Program-made: the position numbers and the translations under genes | Source of the DNA: Bacillus sp. SM2101 | GTDB lineage: Bacteria; Bacillota; Bacilli; Bacillales; SM2101 | DNA: 60,108 nt | Reading direction: 5' to 3' | NCBI RefSeq assembly: GCF_018588585.1 | Contig: NZ_JAEUFG010000024.1 | Span: 1-60,108 of the forward strand | Shown: positions 1 to 10,202 of the stretch, one piece after another | Layout of the letters: every line of letters starts with the position of its first letter | Position numbering within the stretch: the stretch's first letter is position 1 | The notes under the pieces: generated by a model | What the model was told of the DNA's origin: nothing | Seen by the model: the letters and a program-made list of their open reading frames with translations, nothing else | The model's database searches: none

Positions 1-107
<107 letters not shown>

Positions 108-114
108 TCATTGT

Positions 115-189
115 TCCACAGTAGCTCAGTGGTAGAGCTATCGGCTGTTAACCGATCGGTCGCAGGTTCGAATCCTGCCTGTGGAGCCA
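115..189 (+). tRNA. tRNA-Asn (GTT)
   Basis: Cloverleaf with acceptor TCCACAG pairing to CTGTGGA, anticodon GTT in the loop ctgttaa, T-loop gttcgaatc, and an encoded CCA end. First tRNA after the 5S gene. Confidence 0.95.
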
Positions 190-190
190 T

Positions 191-263
191 GCTTCCATAG
201 CTCAGCAGGTAGAGCACTTCCATGGTAAGGAAGAGGTCACCGGTTCAAGCCCGGTTGGGAGCT
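191..263 (+). tRNA. tRNA-Thr (GGT)
   Basis: Acceptor GCTTCCA pairs with TGGGAGC, with one T-G wobble. The anticodon is GGT. No CCA is encoded, so it is presumably added by nucleotidyltransferase. Confidence 0.92.
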
Positions 264-279
264 TACAATGAGAAGTATT

Positions 280-354
280 GGCCCGTTGGTCAAGTGGTTA
301 AGACACCGCCCTTTCACGGCGGTAACACGGGTTCGAATCCCGTACGGGTCACCA
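280..354 (+). tRNA. tRNA-Glu (TTC)
   Basis: Acceptor GGCCCGT pairs with ACGGGTC, anticodon TTC lies in ccctttcacgg, and CCA is encoded. Confidence 0.95.
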
Positions 355-355
355 C

Positions 356-431
356 GGAGGATTAGCTCAGCTGGGAGAGCACTTGCCTTACAAGCAAGGG
401 GTCGGCGGTTCGATCCCGTCATCCTCCACCA
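356..431 (+). tRNA. tRNA-Val (TAC)
   Basis: Acceptor GGAGGAT pairs with ATCCTCC, anticodon TAC lies in gccttacaagc, and CCA is encoded. Confidence 0.95.
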
Positions 432-442
432 TTAAATATTAA

Positions 443-518
<76 letters not shown>

Positions 519-531
519 TCTATAAACATAT

Positions 532-616
532 GGAGGGGTAGCGAAGTGGCTAAACGCGGCGGACTGTAAATCCGCTCCCTGAGGGTTCGGCGGTTCGAAT
601 CCGTCCCCCTCCACCA
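532..616 (+). tRNA. tRNA-Tyr (GTA)
   Basis: A class II tRNA of 85 bases with a long variable arm. Acceptor GGAGGGG pairs with CCCCTCC, anticodon GTA lies in gactgtaaatc, and CCA is encoded. Confidence 0.95.
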
Positions 617-633
617 TGTTTTTTGAATAATAA

Positions 634-708
634 TGGGCTATAGCCAAGCGGTAAGGCAACGGACTTTGACTCCGTCATGCGCTGGTTCGAATCCAGCTAG
701 CCCAGCCA
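634..708 (+). tRNA. tRNA-Gln (TTG)
   Basis: Acceptor TGGGCTA pairs with TAGCCCA, anticodon TTG lies in gactttgactc, and CCA is encoded. Confidence 0.95.
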
Positions 709-725
709 CTTTAGTTTTTTGTTTT

Positions 726-798
726 GAGCCATTAGCTCAGTTGGTAGAGCATCTGACTTTTAATCAGAGGGTCGGAGGTTCGAGTCCTCCATGGCTCA
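726..798 (+). tRNA. tRNA-Lys (TTT)
   Basis: Acceptor GAGCCAT pairs with ATGGCTC and the anticodon is TTT. No CCA is encoded. It is the last gene of the rRNA-tRNA operon. Confidence 0.94.
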
Positions 799-842
799 CT
801 CTTAAGACGATATCTTTTTGATAGGTAAAAATACATACTACC

Positions 843-880
843 AGAAACATCTAAATCATGTGATTTAGATGTTTCTTTGT
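843..880 (+). terminator. Terminator of the rRNA-tRNA operon
   Basis: A perfect 16-bp inverted repeat (843-858 with 861-876) with a 2-base loop is followed by a short T-rich tail. It sits 45 bases after the last tRNA and ends the stable-RNA operon. Confidence 0.8.
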
Positions 881-964
881 ATATATATACAAAATGTTGT
901 TAAGTTGAATCATTGATGCTATTACAGATAAAATATAAGTATAGTCTAGAAGGGGGAAAATGTT

Positions 965-1870
965 GTGATGAAACAAGTATCAATAATTGGGGTACCTATG
1001 GATTTAGGACAAATGCGTAGAGGGGTAGATATGGGACCTAGCGCGATTCGTTACGCAGGTGTTACAGAAAGACTTGAGAATTTATCTTATGAAATAGAAG
1101 ATTTAGGGGATATTGAAATTGGTAAACCTGAGAGAGCAAATGCTATCGTTGAAAATCATAAACTCCGAAACTTGAAAGCGGTTGCTGAAGCGAGTGAACG
1201 TTTAGCAGATAAAGTCCAGGGGGTAATTAAAGAAAAACGTTTTCCATTAGTTCTTGGTGGAGATCACAGTATTGCCATTGGAACATTAGCTGGAGTTGCG
1301 AAGAGTTATAATAATTTAGGTGTGATATGGTACGATGCTCATGGAGATCTAAACACAGAGGAAACCTCTCCGACAGGAAATATCCATGGAATGCCGTTAG
1401 CAACAAGTATGGGTATTGGTCATAAGACCTTAACAGAGATAGCAGGATATACTCCAAAGGTTAAACCTGAAAATATCGTTATTATTGGTGCAAGATCACT
1501 TGATGACGGAGAAAAAGAACTTATTAAAGAAAAAGGTATAACTGTTTATACAATGCATGAGATTGATCGTTTAGGTATGGCTAATGTTATGGAGCAAGCT
1601 ATTAATTACCTTAAAGATCGTACTGATGGTGTACACTTGTCATTAGATTTAGATGGCTTGGATCCTCATGATGCTCCAGGTGTAGGCACACCAGTAATTG
1701 GTGGGATAAGCTATCGTGAGAGCCATTTAGCAATGGAAATGTTAGCAGAAGCAAATATTATTACATCTGCTGAATTTGTTGAAGTAAACCCTATACTTGA
1801 TGAAAGAAATACTACAGCTACTGTTGCAGTAGCATTAATTGGCTCGCTATTTGGAGAAAAACTACTTTAA
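965..1870 (+). CDS. rocF: Arginase
   Basis: Arginase hydrolyses L-arginine to ornithine and urea in the cytoplasm, the first step of arginine catabolism. The 301-residue protein has the usual length and the three manganese-site motifs: GGDHS (about 98-102), DAHGDLN (about 124-130) and the SLDLDGLDP stretch near 230. Translation can start at GTG 965 or ATG 968; both lie behind the run AGGGGG at 951-956, and the ATG gives a protein one residue shorter. The gene stands alone between the rRNA operon terminator and its own hairpin. The same placement, rocF just upstream of the cdaA-glmS cluster, is known from the Bacillus cereus group. No RocR or AhrC site was recognised with confidence. Confidence 0.95.
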   Translation: MMKQVSIIGVPMDLGQMRRGVDMGPSAIRYAGVTERLENLSYEIEDLGDIEIGKPERANAIVENHKLRNLKAVAEASERLADKVQGVIKEKRFPLVLGGDHSIAIGTLAGVAKSYNNLGVIWYDAHGDLNTEETSPTGNIHGMPLATSMGIGHKTLTEIAGYTPKVKPENIVIIGARSLDDGEKELIKEKGITVYTMHEIDRLGMANVMEQAINYLKDRTDGVHLSLDLDGLDPHDAPGVGTPVIGGISYRESHLAMEMLAEANIITSAEFVEVNPILDERNTTATVAVALIGSLFGEKLL

Positions 1871-1894
1871 TGAAAGATGTATGGACTGTGTTTT

Positions 1895-1925
1895 TAGGTG
1901 GAGTGAAATCTCCACCTAATTTTAT
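1895..1925 (+). terminator. rocF terminator
   Basis: A 9-bp stem (taggtggag/ctccaccta) with a 6-base loop and the short A/T tail attttatt follows rocF by 25 bases. Confidence 0.75.
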
Positions 1926-2102
1926 TAGGAAACACGTTGACTATAGATAATATAATATATTAGAAATGATTGCTTACTATAAACTCTCTCTTTATTACGA
2001 ACTTTCCCTTCCTATATCATCGAATTTTGTAATCCTCATGGAAATTATACTATTTTAAACACACCCTTCCTTAATTTTGTTAAAATATTTATATGCATAT
2101 TT

Positions 2103-2129
2103 TGAAACCTTTTATAAGTTAGAGACGTA
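2103..2129 (+). promoter_or_regulatory. Sigma-W autoregulatory promoter
   Basis: TGAAAC at 2103-2108 and CGTA at 2126-2129 are separated by 17 bases. This is the bipartite ECF sigma-W consensus (TGAAAC, N16-17, CGTA). It lies 37 bases upstream of the sigW start, as in the autoregulated sigW-rsiW operon of B. subtilis. Confidence 0.85.
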
Positions 2130-2165
2130 AATAAGCTAGCCGCATGGAGCGGGGGTATGAATGAT

Positions 2166-2729
2166 ATGGAAACAATTGTTAAAAAAAGAATAAAACAAGT
2201 TATTAAAGGAGATCAAAACGCATTTGCAGAAATTGTAGAAATTTATAAAGATAAAGTATTTCAATTATGCTATAGAATGCTCGGAAATCGTCATGAGGCT
2301 GAGGATATTGCCCAAGAAGCTTTTATTCGTGCATATACAAATATTCAAAGCTTTAATCAAGATCTCAAATTCTCGACTTGGTTATACCGAATTGCTACAA
2401 ATCTTTCAATTGATAGAATTAGGAAAAAGAAACCAGACTATTATTTAGATGCAGAAGTTTCTGGAACAGACGGGCTGACTATGTATTCTAATGTAGCTGC
2501 CGATGAAGCTTTGCCTGAAGAAGAGCTTGAGAGACTAGAATTACATGAAACCATCCAAGGTGAAATATTGAAGCTTCCAGAAAAATATCGTACAGTCATC
2601 GTATTGAAATATATTGATGAATTACCTTTGAAGGAAATTAGTAAAATATTGGATTTACCTATAGGTACCGTAAAGACACGGATTCATCGTGGTAGAGAAG
2701 CATTAAGAAACCAACTTCGAAATGTATAA
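2166..2729 (+). CDS. sigW: ECF RNA polymerase sigma factor SigW
   Basis: SigW directs transcription of genes answering cell-envelope stress and antimicrobial peptides. Region 2 (YKDKVFQLCYRMLGNRHEAED and FSTWLYRIATNLSIDRIRK) and region 4 (LPEKYRTVIVLKYIDELPLKEI...GTVKTRIHRGREALR) are complete, and the whole chain matches the B. subtilis protein closely. I place the start at ATG 2166 (187 residues, the family length): the ribosome site GGGGG at 2151-2155 is well spaced for it, whereas the upstream ATG at 2157 is only one base away. rsiW follows 17 bases later in the same transcript. Confidence 0.96.
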   Translation: METIVKKRIKQVIKGDQNAFAEIVEIYKDKVFQLCYRMLGNRHEAEDIAQEAFIRAYTNIQSFNQDLKFSTWLYRIATNLSIDRIRKKKPDYYLDAEVSGTDGLTMYSNVAADEALPEEELERLELHETIQGEILKLPEKYRTVIVLKYIDELPLKEISKILDLPIGTVKTRIHRGREALRNQLRNV

Positions 2730-2746
2730 TGAAGGGGTGATTAAAA

Positions 2747-3373
2747 ATGAAATGTCCTGAGAACATTGTTTATTTAATGCATGAATATTTAGATGAAGAT
2801 ATTTCACTAGAAGATAAAAACTTGTTAATTGATCATGTGAAAAGTTGTGAAGACTGTGAGGCGCACTTCCATGAACTTAAAAAATCAATTGCGCTCGTCC
2901 AAAGTATTTCACATGTAGAGGCACCTAGCAATTTCACAAATAACGTCATGCAAAGTTTGCCTAAAGAAAAACGATCAGCTGGCGCAAGGCGTTGGTTGAG
3001 AAATCATCCTTTTCTAACAGCGGCATCGCTTTTTATCGTCTTAATGGCAGGTAGTATTTTTTCAAACTGGACAGAGGATGACCAGTTTTCTGTATCTAAG
3101 CAACCGAATCTAATTATCCAAAACACTACTGTGACCGTTCCAGAAGGTGAAATAGTTGAAGGGCCAGTCATTGTAAAAAATGGTACGCTCAAAATAGAAG
3201 GGGAAATTAACGGTGATGCAACAGTGATTAATGGAGATCAGTATCTTGCTTCTGCTGGTAATGTTACGGGCGAAATTAAGGAAATTAATGAATTATTTGA
3301 ATGGTTATGGTATCATCTAAAGGATATTGCAAAGGATACAGTAAATCTATTTGACCAAGATCAGTCAAAGTAG
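2747..3373 (+). CDS. rsiW: Anti-sigma-W factor RsiW
   Basis: A membrane anti-sigma factor that holds SigW inactive until regulated proteolysis (PrsW/RasP/Clp in B. subtilis) releases it. The N-terminal zinc-binding anti-sigma domain shows H30-x3-C34-x2-C37. One membrane helix lies at about residues 85-106, and the extracytoplasmic part ends the 208-residue chain. The extracellular part from about residue 125 contains beta-rich repeats (TVPEGEIVEGPVIVKNGT...) like those of bactofilin-type or DUF4097 segments. The ribosome site GAAGGGGTG precedes the ATG by 6 bases, and the gene is cotranscribed with sigW. Confidence 0.93.
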   Translation: MKCPENIVYLMHEYLDEDISLEDKNLLIDHVKSCEDCEAHFHELKKSIALVQSISHVEAPSNFTNNVMQSLPKEKRSAGARRWLRNHPFLTAASLFIVLMAGSIFSNWTEDDQFSVSKQPNLIIQNTTVTVPEGEIVEGPVIVKNGTLKIEGEINGDATVINGDQYLASAGNVTGEIKEINELFEWLWYHLKDIAKDTVNLFDQDQSK

Positions 3374-3386
3374 ATACAGAATAATG

Positions 3387-3417
3387 AGGGTCATCTTAAT
3401 AAAGATGCCCTTTTTTT
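3387..3417 (+). terminator. sigW-rsiW terminator
   Basis: A stem gggtcatctt/aagatgccc with one bulged base is followed by seven Ts. Confidence 0.85.
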
Positions 3418-3420
3418 CTA

Positions 3421-3583
3421 AGGTTGTTTTCGCAGTAATTGTTGGTTTGTGCAATAAGAGCTAAACGCGAATACCTCTAAGCGAGGGGCATCTTTTCTCC
3501 TCTAAAACTATGTAAACCATATAATATTCACCATTTACTCAAATTAAAGTAGAAAAAGGAACAAGGTTTACGAAAAGAGCGTC
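3421..3583 (+). repeat. MITE-like repeat, copy 1
   Basis: This copy runs from ggttgttttcgcagtaattgtt to acaaggtttacgaaaagagc. The two ends are imperfect inverted repeats of each other, and the internal mark ggggcatcttttct is shared with other copies. It sits between the sigW-rsiW terminator and cdaA and has no coding capacity. Confidence 0.75.
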
Positions 3584-3785
3584 TATTTTTTTATGAAATG
3601 AAGGCCCCATATAGCTTTTTTGTAAATTTCACGTTGGCTACAACGTTTGCGAAAAAACTTAATACTAATAATAATATATAATACATTATTTTAGGTTTAA
3701 TTAGGTTTGGTATGATATATGCTATAATAGTCATATTTATATAGAAGAGTAAGTCAAGTACTTGAATAATGGAGGAAGTGTGAGA

Positions 3786-4607
3786 ATGTCTTCAGAGGGT
3801 CTCTCAATCTTTAATTATCTAGGTATTATCGTCGATATTCTCGTTGTTTGGTATGTTATCTATAAGCTAATAATGGTCGTACGAGGAACGAGAGCTGTAC
3901 AGCTTCTCAAAGGAATCACTGTTATTATAACCATTCACATATTAAGTCAGTATTTAGGCTTAAAAACGTTAGGATGGTTAATGAATCAAGTGATAACATG
4001 GGGATTTTTAGCTATCATTATTATTTTTCAGCCTGAGCTCCGTCGTGCACTAGAACAATTAGGACGAGGTAGATTCTTTTCAAGAATTACGATTAATGAG
4101 GAAGAAGAACAAGCAAACTCGATTGAAGCCATTGTAAAAGCTACAGATTATATGGCAAAACGTCGTATTGGCGCTTTGATTACGATTGAGCGTGAAACAG
4201 GGATGAGCGATTATATTGAAACAGGAATACCACTTCATGCTAAGGTTTCTTCGGAATTGCTTATCAATATTTTTATCCCAAATACACCACTTCATGATGG
4301 CGCAGTCGTGTTACAAAATAATCAAGTATCTGCAGCTGCGTGTTATTTACCATTGTCAGAAAGTCCATTTATATCTAAAGAGCTTGGAACGAGGCATCGA
4401 GCAGCGCTAGGTGTGAGTGAAGTAACGGATAGCCTTACGATCGTTGTTTCAGAAGAAACTGGTAGTGTTTCTCTAACTAAGAATGGTGAATTACATAGAG
4501 ATTTAACACAAGATTCTTTTCGAGAACTTCTTACAAATGAACTAAAACCAACTCAAAACCAAGCTACTTCTACTCGTTGGCAATGGAGGTGGCAAAAAAA
4601 TGGATAG
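3786..4607 (+). CDS. cdaA: Diadenylate cyclase CdaA
   Basis: A membrane-bound enzyme that condenses two ATP into c-di-AMP, the second messenger controlling potassium and osmolyte uptake and cell-wall homeostasis. Three N-terminal membrane helices (about 10-33, 40-57, 64-81) precede the DAC domain, which has the active-site motifs D171-G-A and R203-H-R. The start is ATG 3786, behind GGAGG at 3771-3775. It gives 273 residues, identical in length to B. subtilis CdaA, whereas an upstream TTG (3762) has no ribosome site. A TATAAT at 3723-3728 may be its -10 box. It overlaps cdaR by 8 bases. Confidence 0.96.
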   Translation: MSSEGLSIFNYLGIIVDILVVWYVIYKLIMVVRGTRAVQLLKGITVIITIHILSQYLGLKTLGWLMNQVITWGFLAIIIIFQPELRRALEQLGRGRFFSRITINEEEEQANSIEAIVKATDYMAKRRIGALITIERETGMSDYIETGIPLHAKVSSELLINIFIPNTPLHDGAVVLQNNQVSAAACYLPLSESPFISKELGTRHRAALGVSEVTDSLTIVVSEETGSVSLTKNGELHRDLTQDSFRELLTNELKPTQNQATSTRWQWRWQKNG

Positions 4608-5865
4608 GTTCATGAACAATCGGTGGTTTATGAGGATTATCGCCCTGTTATTGGCGTTGATGTTATATATGTCTGTCTATATTCAGGAACAGAAAGAGCA
4701 GAGTGATGGAAGCCTCACACTCCCTCTTTTTGATGATTCAACTGAAATATTAGAAGATATACCTGTTGAGGTTTTATATGATCAAGAGCGATTTGTTGTA
4801 ACAGGTGTTCCTCAATCAGTTGATGTGAGATTAGAAGGGCCAACAAGCAAAGTTAAAACGATAATAGCGCTAAGAAATATAAAAGTTTACGCTAACCTAG
4901 AAAACAAATCAGAGGGTAATTACTTAGTAACGCTTGAATATGAGAATGTGGATGATAAGGTAAACGTTACATTTGAACCCACATCCCGATATGAGGTAGC
5001 ATTGCATGAAAAAGTAACGCAAGAATTCGCTATCAAAGTGGATTATAACGAATCTTTAGTAACAGAAGGGTATACTGTAGAAAACTTGGTACCTGAACCT
5101 ACTATAGTCTCCATAACAGGGGCAAAAGAAGAGGTTGAAAGAACTGCAATCGTAAGAGCTTATATTGATTTACAGGATGTTATTGATGATGTAACGCTTG
5201 AATCATCAGTGACAGTACATGATAAAGACGGGCAACCATTAAATGTGGAGGTTGAACCAGCAAACATTAGTGTTGGGGTCTCTATTATAAGTCCAAATAA
5301 AGTAGTACCCCTTAATTTTATAGAAGAAGGAACATTACAAGGTATATACATCAAGAACATTGAAATGGTTCCGGATAAAGTAACAGTCTATGGACCGAAA
5401 AACGTCATTGATAGTATTACGAAAGATGATGTCATCGACATTCCTATCGATCTTAATAGTATAACTAAAGATGAAGAAATCATCATCCCTATTAAGCTTC
5501 CTGAAGGAGCTACGAAAATAGACCCTGTAGAAGTGAAGGTTGCGATTGATGTAGAAGAAGAGGTTACAGAAACTTTTATCGATATACCGATCGTTTCTGA
5601 AGGGTTAGGAGAAGGCTTAGCCCTAAGCTTTTCTGACCTAGAAAACGGAGCACTAGATATAACGGTAACAGGTAGAAAGAGCTCTATTGAAAATATAAGC
5701 AACAGTAATATTAAAGTAACGATTGATGTAGCAAATTTACCTGTAGGAGATTTTGAAGTACCTGTTGAGGTGTCTATTTTAAATGAAGAAGGCATTGAGC
5801 CAGTTGATATTTCTTTGGAAATACCTATAGAAAATGTGAAAGTTAATATATCTGGTATTGAGTAA
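4600..5865 (+). CDS. cdaR: CdaA regulator CdaR (YbbR-domain protein)
   Basis: CdaR is an extracytoplasmic, membrane-anchored partner that modulates CdaA. The 421-residue protein has one N-terminal anchor helix (about 9-26) and then four YbbR-type beta domains, recognisable by repeated patterns such as VPVEV...VxVSGP and IDIPIxL. GGAGGTGG at 4584-4591 precedes the ATG. It overlaps cdaA by 8 bases, so the two are translationally coupled, and glmM follows 43 bases later. This is the conserved cdaA-cdaR-glmM module, in which GlmM also binds and inhibits CdaA. Confidence 0.93.
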   Translation: MDRFMNNRWFMRIIALLLALMLYMSVYIQEQKEQSDGSLTLPLFDDSTEILEDIPVEVLYDQERFVVTGVPQSVDVRLEGPTSKVKTIIALRNIKVYANLENKSEGNYLVTLEYENVDDKVNVTFEPTSRYEVALHEKVTQEFAIKVDYNESLVTEGYTVENLVPEPTIVSITGAKEEVERTAIVRAYIDLQDVIDDVTLESSVTVHDKDGQPLNVEVEPANISVGVSIISPNKVVPLNFIEEGTLQGIYIKNIEMVPDKVTVYGPKNVIDSITKDDVIDIPIDLNSITKDEEIIIPIKLPEGATKIDPVEVKVAIDVEEEVTETFIDIPIVSEGLGEGLALSFSDLENGALDITVTGRKSSIENISNSNIKVTIDVANLPVGDFEVPVEVSILNEEGIEPVDISLEIPIENVKVNISGIE

Positions 5866-5908
5866 ATATATAAACGGTAATTGTCCTAAAAAGGAGCGAA
5901 TAAAGGAA

Positions 5909-7255
5909 ATGAGTAAATATTTTGGTACAGATGGAGTGCGCGGGGTTGCTAATAGTGAGTTGACGCCTGAATTAGCATTCAAAATTGGTCGTTTTGGAGG
6001 GTATGTCCTAACAAAGGATGAAGAACGTCCTAAAGTTCTTATCGGGAGAGACACCCGTATTTCTGGTCATATGCTTGAAGGGGCTCTTGTCGCAGGTCTA
6101 CTATCAATTGGAGCCGAAGTGATGAGATTAGGAGTTATCTCTACACCAGGTATTGCTTACTTAACGAAAGCGCTAGGTTCTCAAGCAGGTGTAATGATTT
6201 CTGCCTCTCATAACCCTGTTCAAGATAATGGGATTAAATTCTTTGGTCCTGATGGATTTAAATTGTCAGATGAACAAGAAGCAGAGATAGAAGAATTGCT
6301 GGATCGACCTGAAGATGAGTTGCCACGTCCAATCGGAGGCGACTTAGGGCAAGTGAATGACTACTTTGAAGGTGGACAAAAATATTTACAGTTTTTAAAA
6401 CAATCTGTTGATGAAGACTTTTCTGGCATACACGTCGCACTTGATTGTGCGCATGGTGCTACTTCATCATTAGCACCACATCTTTTTGCTGATTTAGAAG
6501 CAGATATATCAACGATGGGAACTTCACCAAATGGTGTGAATATTAATGATAACGTGGGCTCAACACATCCAGGAAGTTTGTCAGATCTCGTTAAAGAAAA
6601 AGGGGCTGACCTTGGTCTTGCATTTGATGGTGATGGAGATCGTTTAATTGCTATTGATGAGAACGGTGATATTGTTGATGGTGACCAAATTATGTTTATT
6701 TGTAGTAAATATTTGAAAGAGCAGGGACGCCTAAAGCATCAAACAGTCGTTTCTACTGTAATGAGTAATATTGGTTTCTATAAAGGATTAGAAGAAATTG
6801 AAGTACAAAGTATACAAACAGCGGTAGGTGACCGTTATGTTGTCGAAGAAATGAAGAAAAATGGTTATAGCCTAGGTGGAGAACAATCAGGTCATATAAT
6901 CTTTTTAGACTATAACACGACTGGCGATGGTTTATTAACAGGGATTCAGCTCGTTAACATTATGAGAGCAACACAAAAGCCATTGTCTCAACTAGCGAAT
7001 GAAATGAAAAAGTTTCCTCAGCTACTAGTGAATGTGAGAGTTACTGATAAAAATAAAGTGCTAGAAAATGATAAAATCAAACAAGTGATCGAATCTGTTG
7101 AGCGTGAAATGAATGGAAATGGTCGAGTTCTGGTCCGTCCATCTGGTACTGAACCACTCATTCGTGTGATGGCAGAAGCATCGACAGAGGAATTGTGCCA
7201 AGAATATGTTGAACGCATTGTTGCTGTCGTGAAGGAAGAGACATCAGAGGTATAA
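5909..7255 (+). CDS. glmM: Phosphoglucosamine mutase
   Basis: GlmM interconverts glucosamine-6-phosphate and glucosamine-1-phosphate on the way to UDP-GlcNAc for peptidoglycan. Seen are the phosphoserine loop ISASHNP (Ser100), the metal loop DGDGDR and the sugar-phosphate loop [12 protein letters not shown]. The start at ATG 5909 gives 448 residues, the standard length; a longer reading from TTG 5858 would add 17 unrelated residues. AAGGAG at 5891-5896 serves as ribosome site. It is the last gene of the cdaA operon, ending at a strong hairpin. Confidence 0.97.
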   Translation: MSKYFGTDGVRGVANSELTPELAFKIGRFGGYVLTKDEERPKVLIGRDTRISGHMLEGALVAGLLSIGAEVMRLGVISTPGIAYLTKALGSQAGVMISASHNPVQDNGIKFFGPDGFKLSDEQEAEIEELLDRPEDELPRPIGGDLGQVNDYFEGGQKYLQFLKQSVDEDFSGIHVALDCAHGATSSLAPHLFADLEADISTMGTSPNGVNINDNVGSTHPGSLSDLVKEKGADLGLAFDGDGDRLIAIDENGDIVDGDQIMFICSKYLKEQGRLKHQTVVSTVMSNIGFYKGLEEIEVQSIQTAVGDRYVVEEMKKNGYSLGGEQSGHIIFLDYNTTGDGLLTGIQLVNIMRATQKPLSQLANEMKKFPQLLVNVRVTDKNKVLENDKIKQVIESVEREMNGNGRVLVRPSGTEPLIRVMAEASTEELCQEYVERIVAVVKEETSEV

Positions 7256-7308
7256 ACTTGCTAAACGTTTGAAGAATATGTGTACAAGTTCGCTCTTAAT
7301 AATAGCTG

Positions 7309-7348
7309 AAAACACCCTCACAAGAAATAGATATGTGTGGGTGTTTTT
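7309..7348 (+). terminator. cdaA-cdaR-glmM operon terminator
   Basis: A 14-bp stem (aaaacaccctcaca with tgtgtgggtgtttt, one mismatch) is followed by a T run. Confidence 0.88.
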
Positions 7349-7466
7349 AGTATGCTATCTTGCTCATGGGCAGCTTAACTAACACGTAATGTGTTTATCA
7401 TGCATATTTTATAAATAGAGCAATAGCTTAAGATTAGAGGTCAGTGGTGAAAATATACAGTTAAAT

Positions 7467-7496
7467 TTGACGATACGAATGGAAATCATGTAAGAT
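7467..7496 (+). promoter_or_regulatory. Probable sigma-A promoter of glmS
   Basis: TTGACG at 7467-7472 and TAAGAT at 7491-7496 are 18 bases apart and lie about 55 bases upstream of the ribozyme cleavage site. Confidence 0.5.
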
Positions 7497-7552
7497 ATTA
7501 GGTATAGCTTTATTCAAGGACAGAAAGGTAGGGTAGGAAAACGACATATTTA

Positions 7553-7707
7553 AGCGCCTGAACTAAGTAAAGGACGAACAACTTAGTTGACGAGGAGGAG
7601 GTTTATCGATTTATCGGCGGATACCTCCCGGTTGCACTGATTACGACCGCAAGCATATACGAAAACAAAGAGGTGACTTTTTGCACAAGCGTATGTGTAT
7701 AATCAGC
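7553..7707 (+). ncRNA. glmS ribozyme-riboswitch
   Basis: This RNA cleaves itself when bound to glucosamine-6-phosphate, which destabilises the glmS message and closes a feedback loop. The cleavage site is A7553/G7554 in taagcgcc. The conserved core elements are present: the P2 arm actaagt/acttagt, gacgaggaggaggttta, the cggcggatacctcccgg block, the gcaag segment, the aaagaggtgactttttg P4 arm and the P3.1 pairing (tgatta with taatca). It matches the B. subtilis element in order and spacing. The mapped end is approximate. Confidence 0.95.
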
Positions 7708-7720
7708 AAAAAAAACAACT

Positions 7721-7768
7721 TGGCAAGGGGGCGAGTAAGTCCCCATACTTCCTTGCCCCCTTATTATT
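7721..7768 (+). promoter_or_regulatory. Hairpin between the glmS ribozyme and the start codon
   Basis: Two mutually exclusive stems can form: aaggggg (7725-7731) with cccccTT (7756-7762), and ggcaagg (7722-7728) with ccttgcc (7751-7757). The first is followed by ttattatt, a weak terminator-like tail. It lies between the ribozyme and the ribosome site GGGAGGA at 7770-7776. Confidence 0.5.
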
Positions 7769-7785
7769 AGGGAGGACGAAGAAAC

Positions 7786-9588
7786 ATGTGCGGAATTGTA
7801 GGATATATTGGTCAACAGGATGTAAAGGAAATTTTATTAAAAGGGCTTGAGAAACTCGAGTATCGTGGTTATGATTCAGCTGGAATAGCAGTAGTAAATG
7901 AATCTGGTGTACACGTATTTAAAGAAAAGGGACGAATTGCTACATTACGAGAAAATGTAGATAGTCAAGTAGACTCATCGATGGGGATTGGCCATACAAG
8001 ATGGGCTACACATGGTGTACCTAGTAAAACTAATGCGCATCCTCATCAAAGTGCATCTGGTCGATTCACGTTAGTGCATAATGGTGTAATAGAGAACTAC
8101 TTATTGTTAAAGAATGCATATTTACAGAATATTACTTTGCAAAGTGAAACAGATACAGAAGTTATTGTCCAAATGATTGAGCAATTTGTCGTTGAAGGTT
8201 TATCTGTAGAAGAAGCCTTTCGTAAAACAATGAGTGCACTGAAAGGTTCATATGCGATTACAATGATAGATGCAGAAAATGATGAGACGATTTATGTAGC
8301 CAAAAATAAAAGTCCATTATTAGTTGGAGTCGGTGACAACTTTAATGTTGTTGCAAGTGATGCAATGGCGATGTTACAAGTAACAGATCAGTTCATCGAA
8401 TTAATGGATAAGGAAATTGTTATCGTTACGGCGCAGCAAATGGTTATTAAAAACTTACAAGGTGTCGTCAAAGAACGTGAGCCATTTACTGCAGAGCTTG
8501 ATGCGAGTGATATAGAAAAGGGAACATACCCACACTATATGTTAAAAGAAATCGATGAACAGCCACTTGTTGTGCGCAAAATTATTCAACAATATCAAGA
8601 TGACCGTGGAAAATTGGCTATTGATCATCATATTAGTGAGGCATTAGACGAAGCAGATCGCATTTATATTGTAGCTTGTGGCACGAGTTATCATGCCGGT
8701 TTAGTCGGAAAACAATTTATTGAAAGAATGGCTAAAGTACCAGTTGAGGTACACGTAGCAAGTGAATTTTCTTACAATATGCCACTGTTATCGAAAAAAC
8801 CACTGTTTATTTTTATATCTCAAAGTGGTGAAACAGCCGATAGTCGAGCTGTCCTTGTCCAAGTGAAGGAACTTGGTCATAAAGCCTTAACGATTACAAA
8901 TGTACCGGGATCTACACTATCACGTGAAGCGGATTACACATTATTGCTACATGCTGGACCTGAAATAGCAGTTGCATCAACAAAAGCATATACTGCCCAA
9001 ATCGCTGTACTGGCGATATTAGCTGCAGTAACAGCTGAACGAAAAGGTGAACGCTTAGATTTTGACCTTGTGACAGAGCTTGGAATGGCTGCAAATGCAA
9101 TGGAAGTGCTATGTAATGAAAAAGAAGAATTTGAACAAATTGCACGCGAGTACTTGTCAACAACGAGAAACTGCTTCTTTATAGGTCGTTCAATAGACTA
9201 TTATGTAGGACTTGAAGGTGCACTTAAGTTAAAAGAAATCTCATACATCCAAGCAGAAGGCTTTGCTGGCGGAGAGTTAAAGCATGGAACAATTGCCCTT
9301 ATTGAAGACGGTACTCCTGTCATTGCACTTGCCACGCAAGACCTTGTCAACTTAAGTATTAGAGGAAACGTAAAAGAAGTCGTTGCACGTGGTGCTAACC
9401 CTTGTATTATCACTATGAAAGGTTTGGAGAGTGATGATGATCGTTTTGTCATCCCTACTGTTCACGAGCTACTCACACCACTCGTATCAGTCATTCCTTT
9501 ACAACTTATTTCTTATTACGCAGCCCTACACCGCGACTGCGACGTTGACAAACCTAGAAACCTTGCCAAATCAGTAACTGTTGAGTAG
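7786..9588 (+). CDS. glmS: Glutamine-fructose-6-phosphate aminotransferase (isomerising)
   Basis: GlmS makes glucosamine-6-phosphate from fructose-6-phosphate and glutamine, the first committed step to UDP-GlcNAc. The N-terminal glutaminase domain begins with the nucleophile Cys2 (MCGIVGYIG). Two SIS sugar-isomerase domains follow (CGTSYHAG...SQSGETADS and [21 protein letters not shown]). The conserved C-terminus [13 protein letters not shown] closes the 600-residue chain. Its expression is set by the self-cleaving leader RNA just upstream. Confidence 0.98.
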   Translation: MCGIVGYIGQQDVKEILLKGLEKLEYRGYDSAGIAVVNESGVHVFKEKGRIATLRENVDSQVDSSMGIGHTRWATHGVPSKTNAHPHQSASGRFTLVHNGVIENYLLLKNAYLQNITLQSETDTEVIVQMIEQFVVEGLSVEEAFRKTMSALKGSYAITMIDAENDETIYVAKNKSPLLVGVGDNFNVVASDAMAMLQVTDQFIELMDKEIVIVTAQQMVIKNLQGVVKEREPFTAELDASDIEKGTYPHYMLKEIDEQPLVVRKIIQQYQDDRGKLAIDHHISEALDEADRIYIVACGTSYHAGLVGKQFIERMAKVPVEVHVASEFSYNMPLLSKKPLFIFISQSGETADSRAVLVQVKELGHKALTITNVPGSTLSREADYTLLLHAGPEIAVASTKAYTAQIAVLAILAAVTAERKGERLDFDLVTELGMAANAMEVLCNEKEEFEQIAREYLSTTRNCFFIGRSIDYYVGLEGALKLKEISYIQAEGFAGGELKHGTIALIEDGTPVIALATQDLVNLSIRGNVKEVVARGANPCIITMKGLESDDDRFVIPTVHELLTPLVSVIPLQLISYYAALHRDCDVDKPRNLAKSVTVE

Positions 9589-9630
9589 GATTGATTAAAT
9601 TTTAGAAAAGAGTTTTCAAATTACAGCTTA

Positions 9631-9752
9631 GCTTTATTAGTATAATATTGGATGGTCGAATTCGAACAATGATTTTATAATAAAAAACTGGTTAGTTATA
9701 GTGCTAACCAGTTTTTTTGCATATATTTGAAAATGTAATCAAACAAGTCTAT
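9631..9752 (+). terminator. glmS terminator region, first copy of a duplicated block
   Basis: The core is a strong terminator (9683-9718): actggttag/ctaaccagt stem, T7 tail. About 120 bases around it recur at 11474-11596, with a central block of about 44 identical bases. Confidence 0.9.
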
Positions 9753-10186
9753 GTTTTAGCGCGTTTGTGAAACAAAAAGTAAAAGGGATGGTACAGTAAT
9801 GGACATGTGTAGAATGTATTATCCTTATTTTTAGACTTTTTACTATTTAGATCTTGATTATTGTTACTACAACTGAATTTTTTCCGACTCTTTTAATCAT
9901 TGTTAAAAACAGAAGGTGAAAAGGCCATATCAATACTTAAATTGCCATTCAAGCTCCAGAGACTGGACTTTAGTATCATATATCTACGTGAAAAAAGTAA
10001 ACAAATAAAGAGCCAAGCTAAGCTTGATCAATCGGTTGTTGTTGCGGAAGAGGGGTTATAAGCACTTAAATAGCTTAGCATTGTAAATCCACATGTTCGG
10101 GACTGAACCCCTATTTGATGAATAATGAATAATGACTATGATATATTATTAAATATAGCTACTTAGAGGATGTACTATTTGATCAG
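9753..10186. other. Gene-free spacer
   Basis: I see no convincing coding frame, RNA or repeat here. The stretch is A/T-rich and leads to the ribosome site of the HxlR gene. Confidence 0.5.
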
Positions 10187-10202
10187 AAGGAGGATATAAG
10201 TT

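Noticed and set aside
3584-3661. A second adjacent MITE copy after copy 1
   Set aside because: Similarity is limited to a few short words such as gtaaattt and gcgaaaa; below what I can support.
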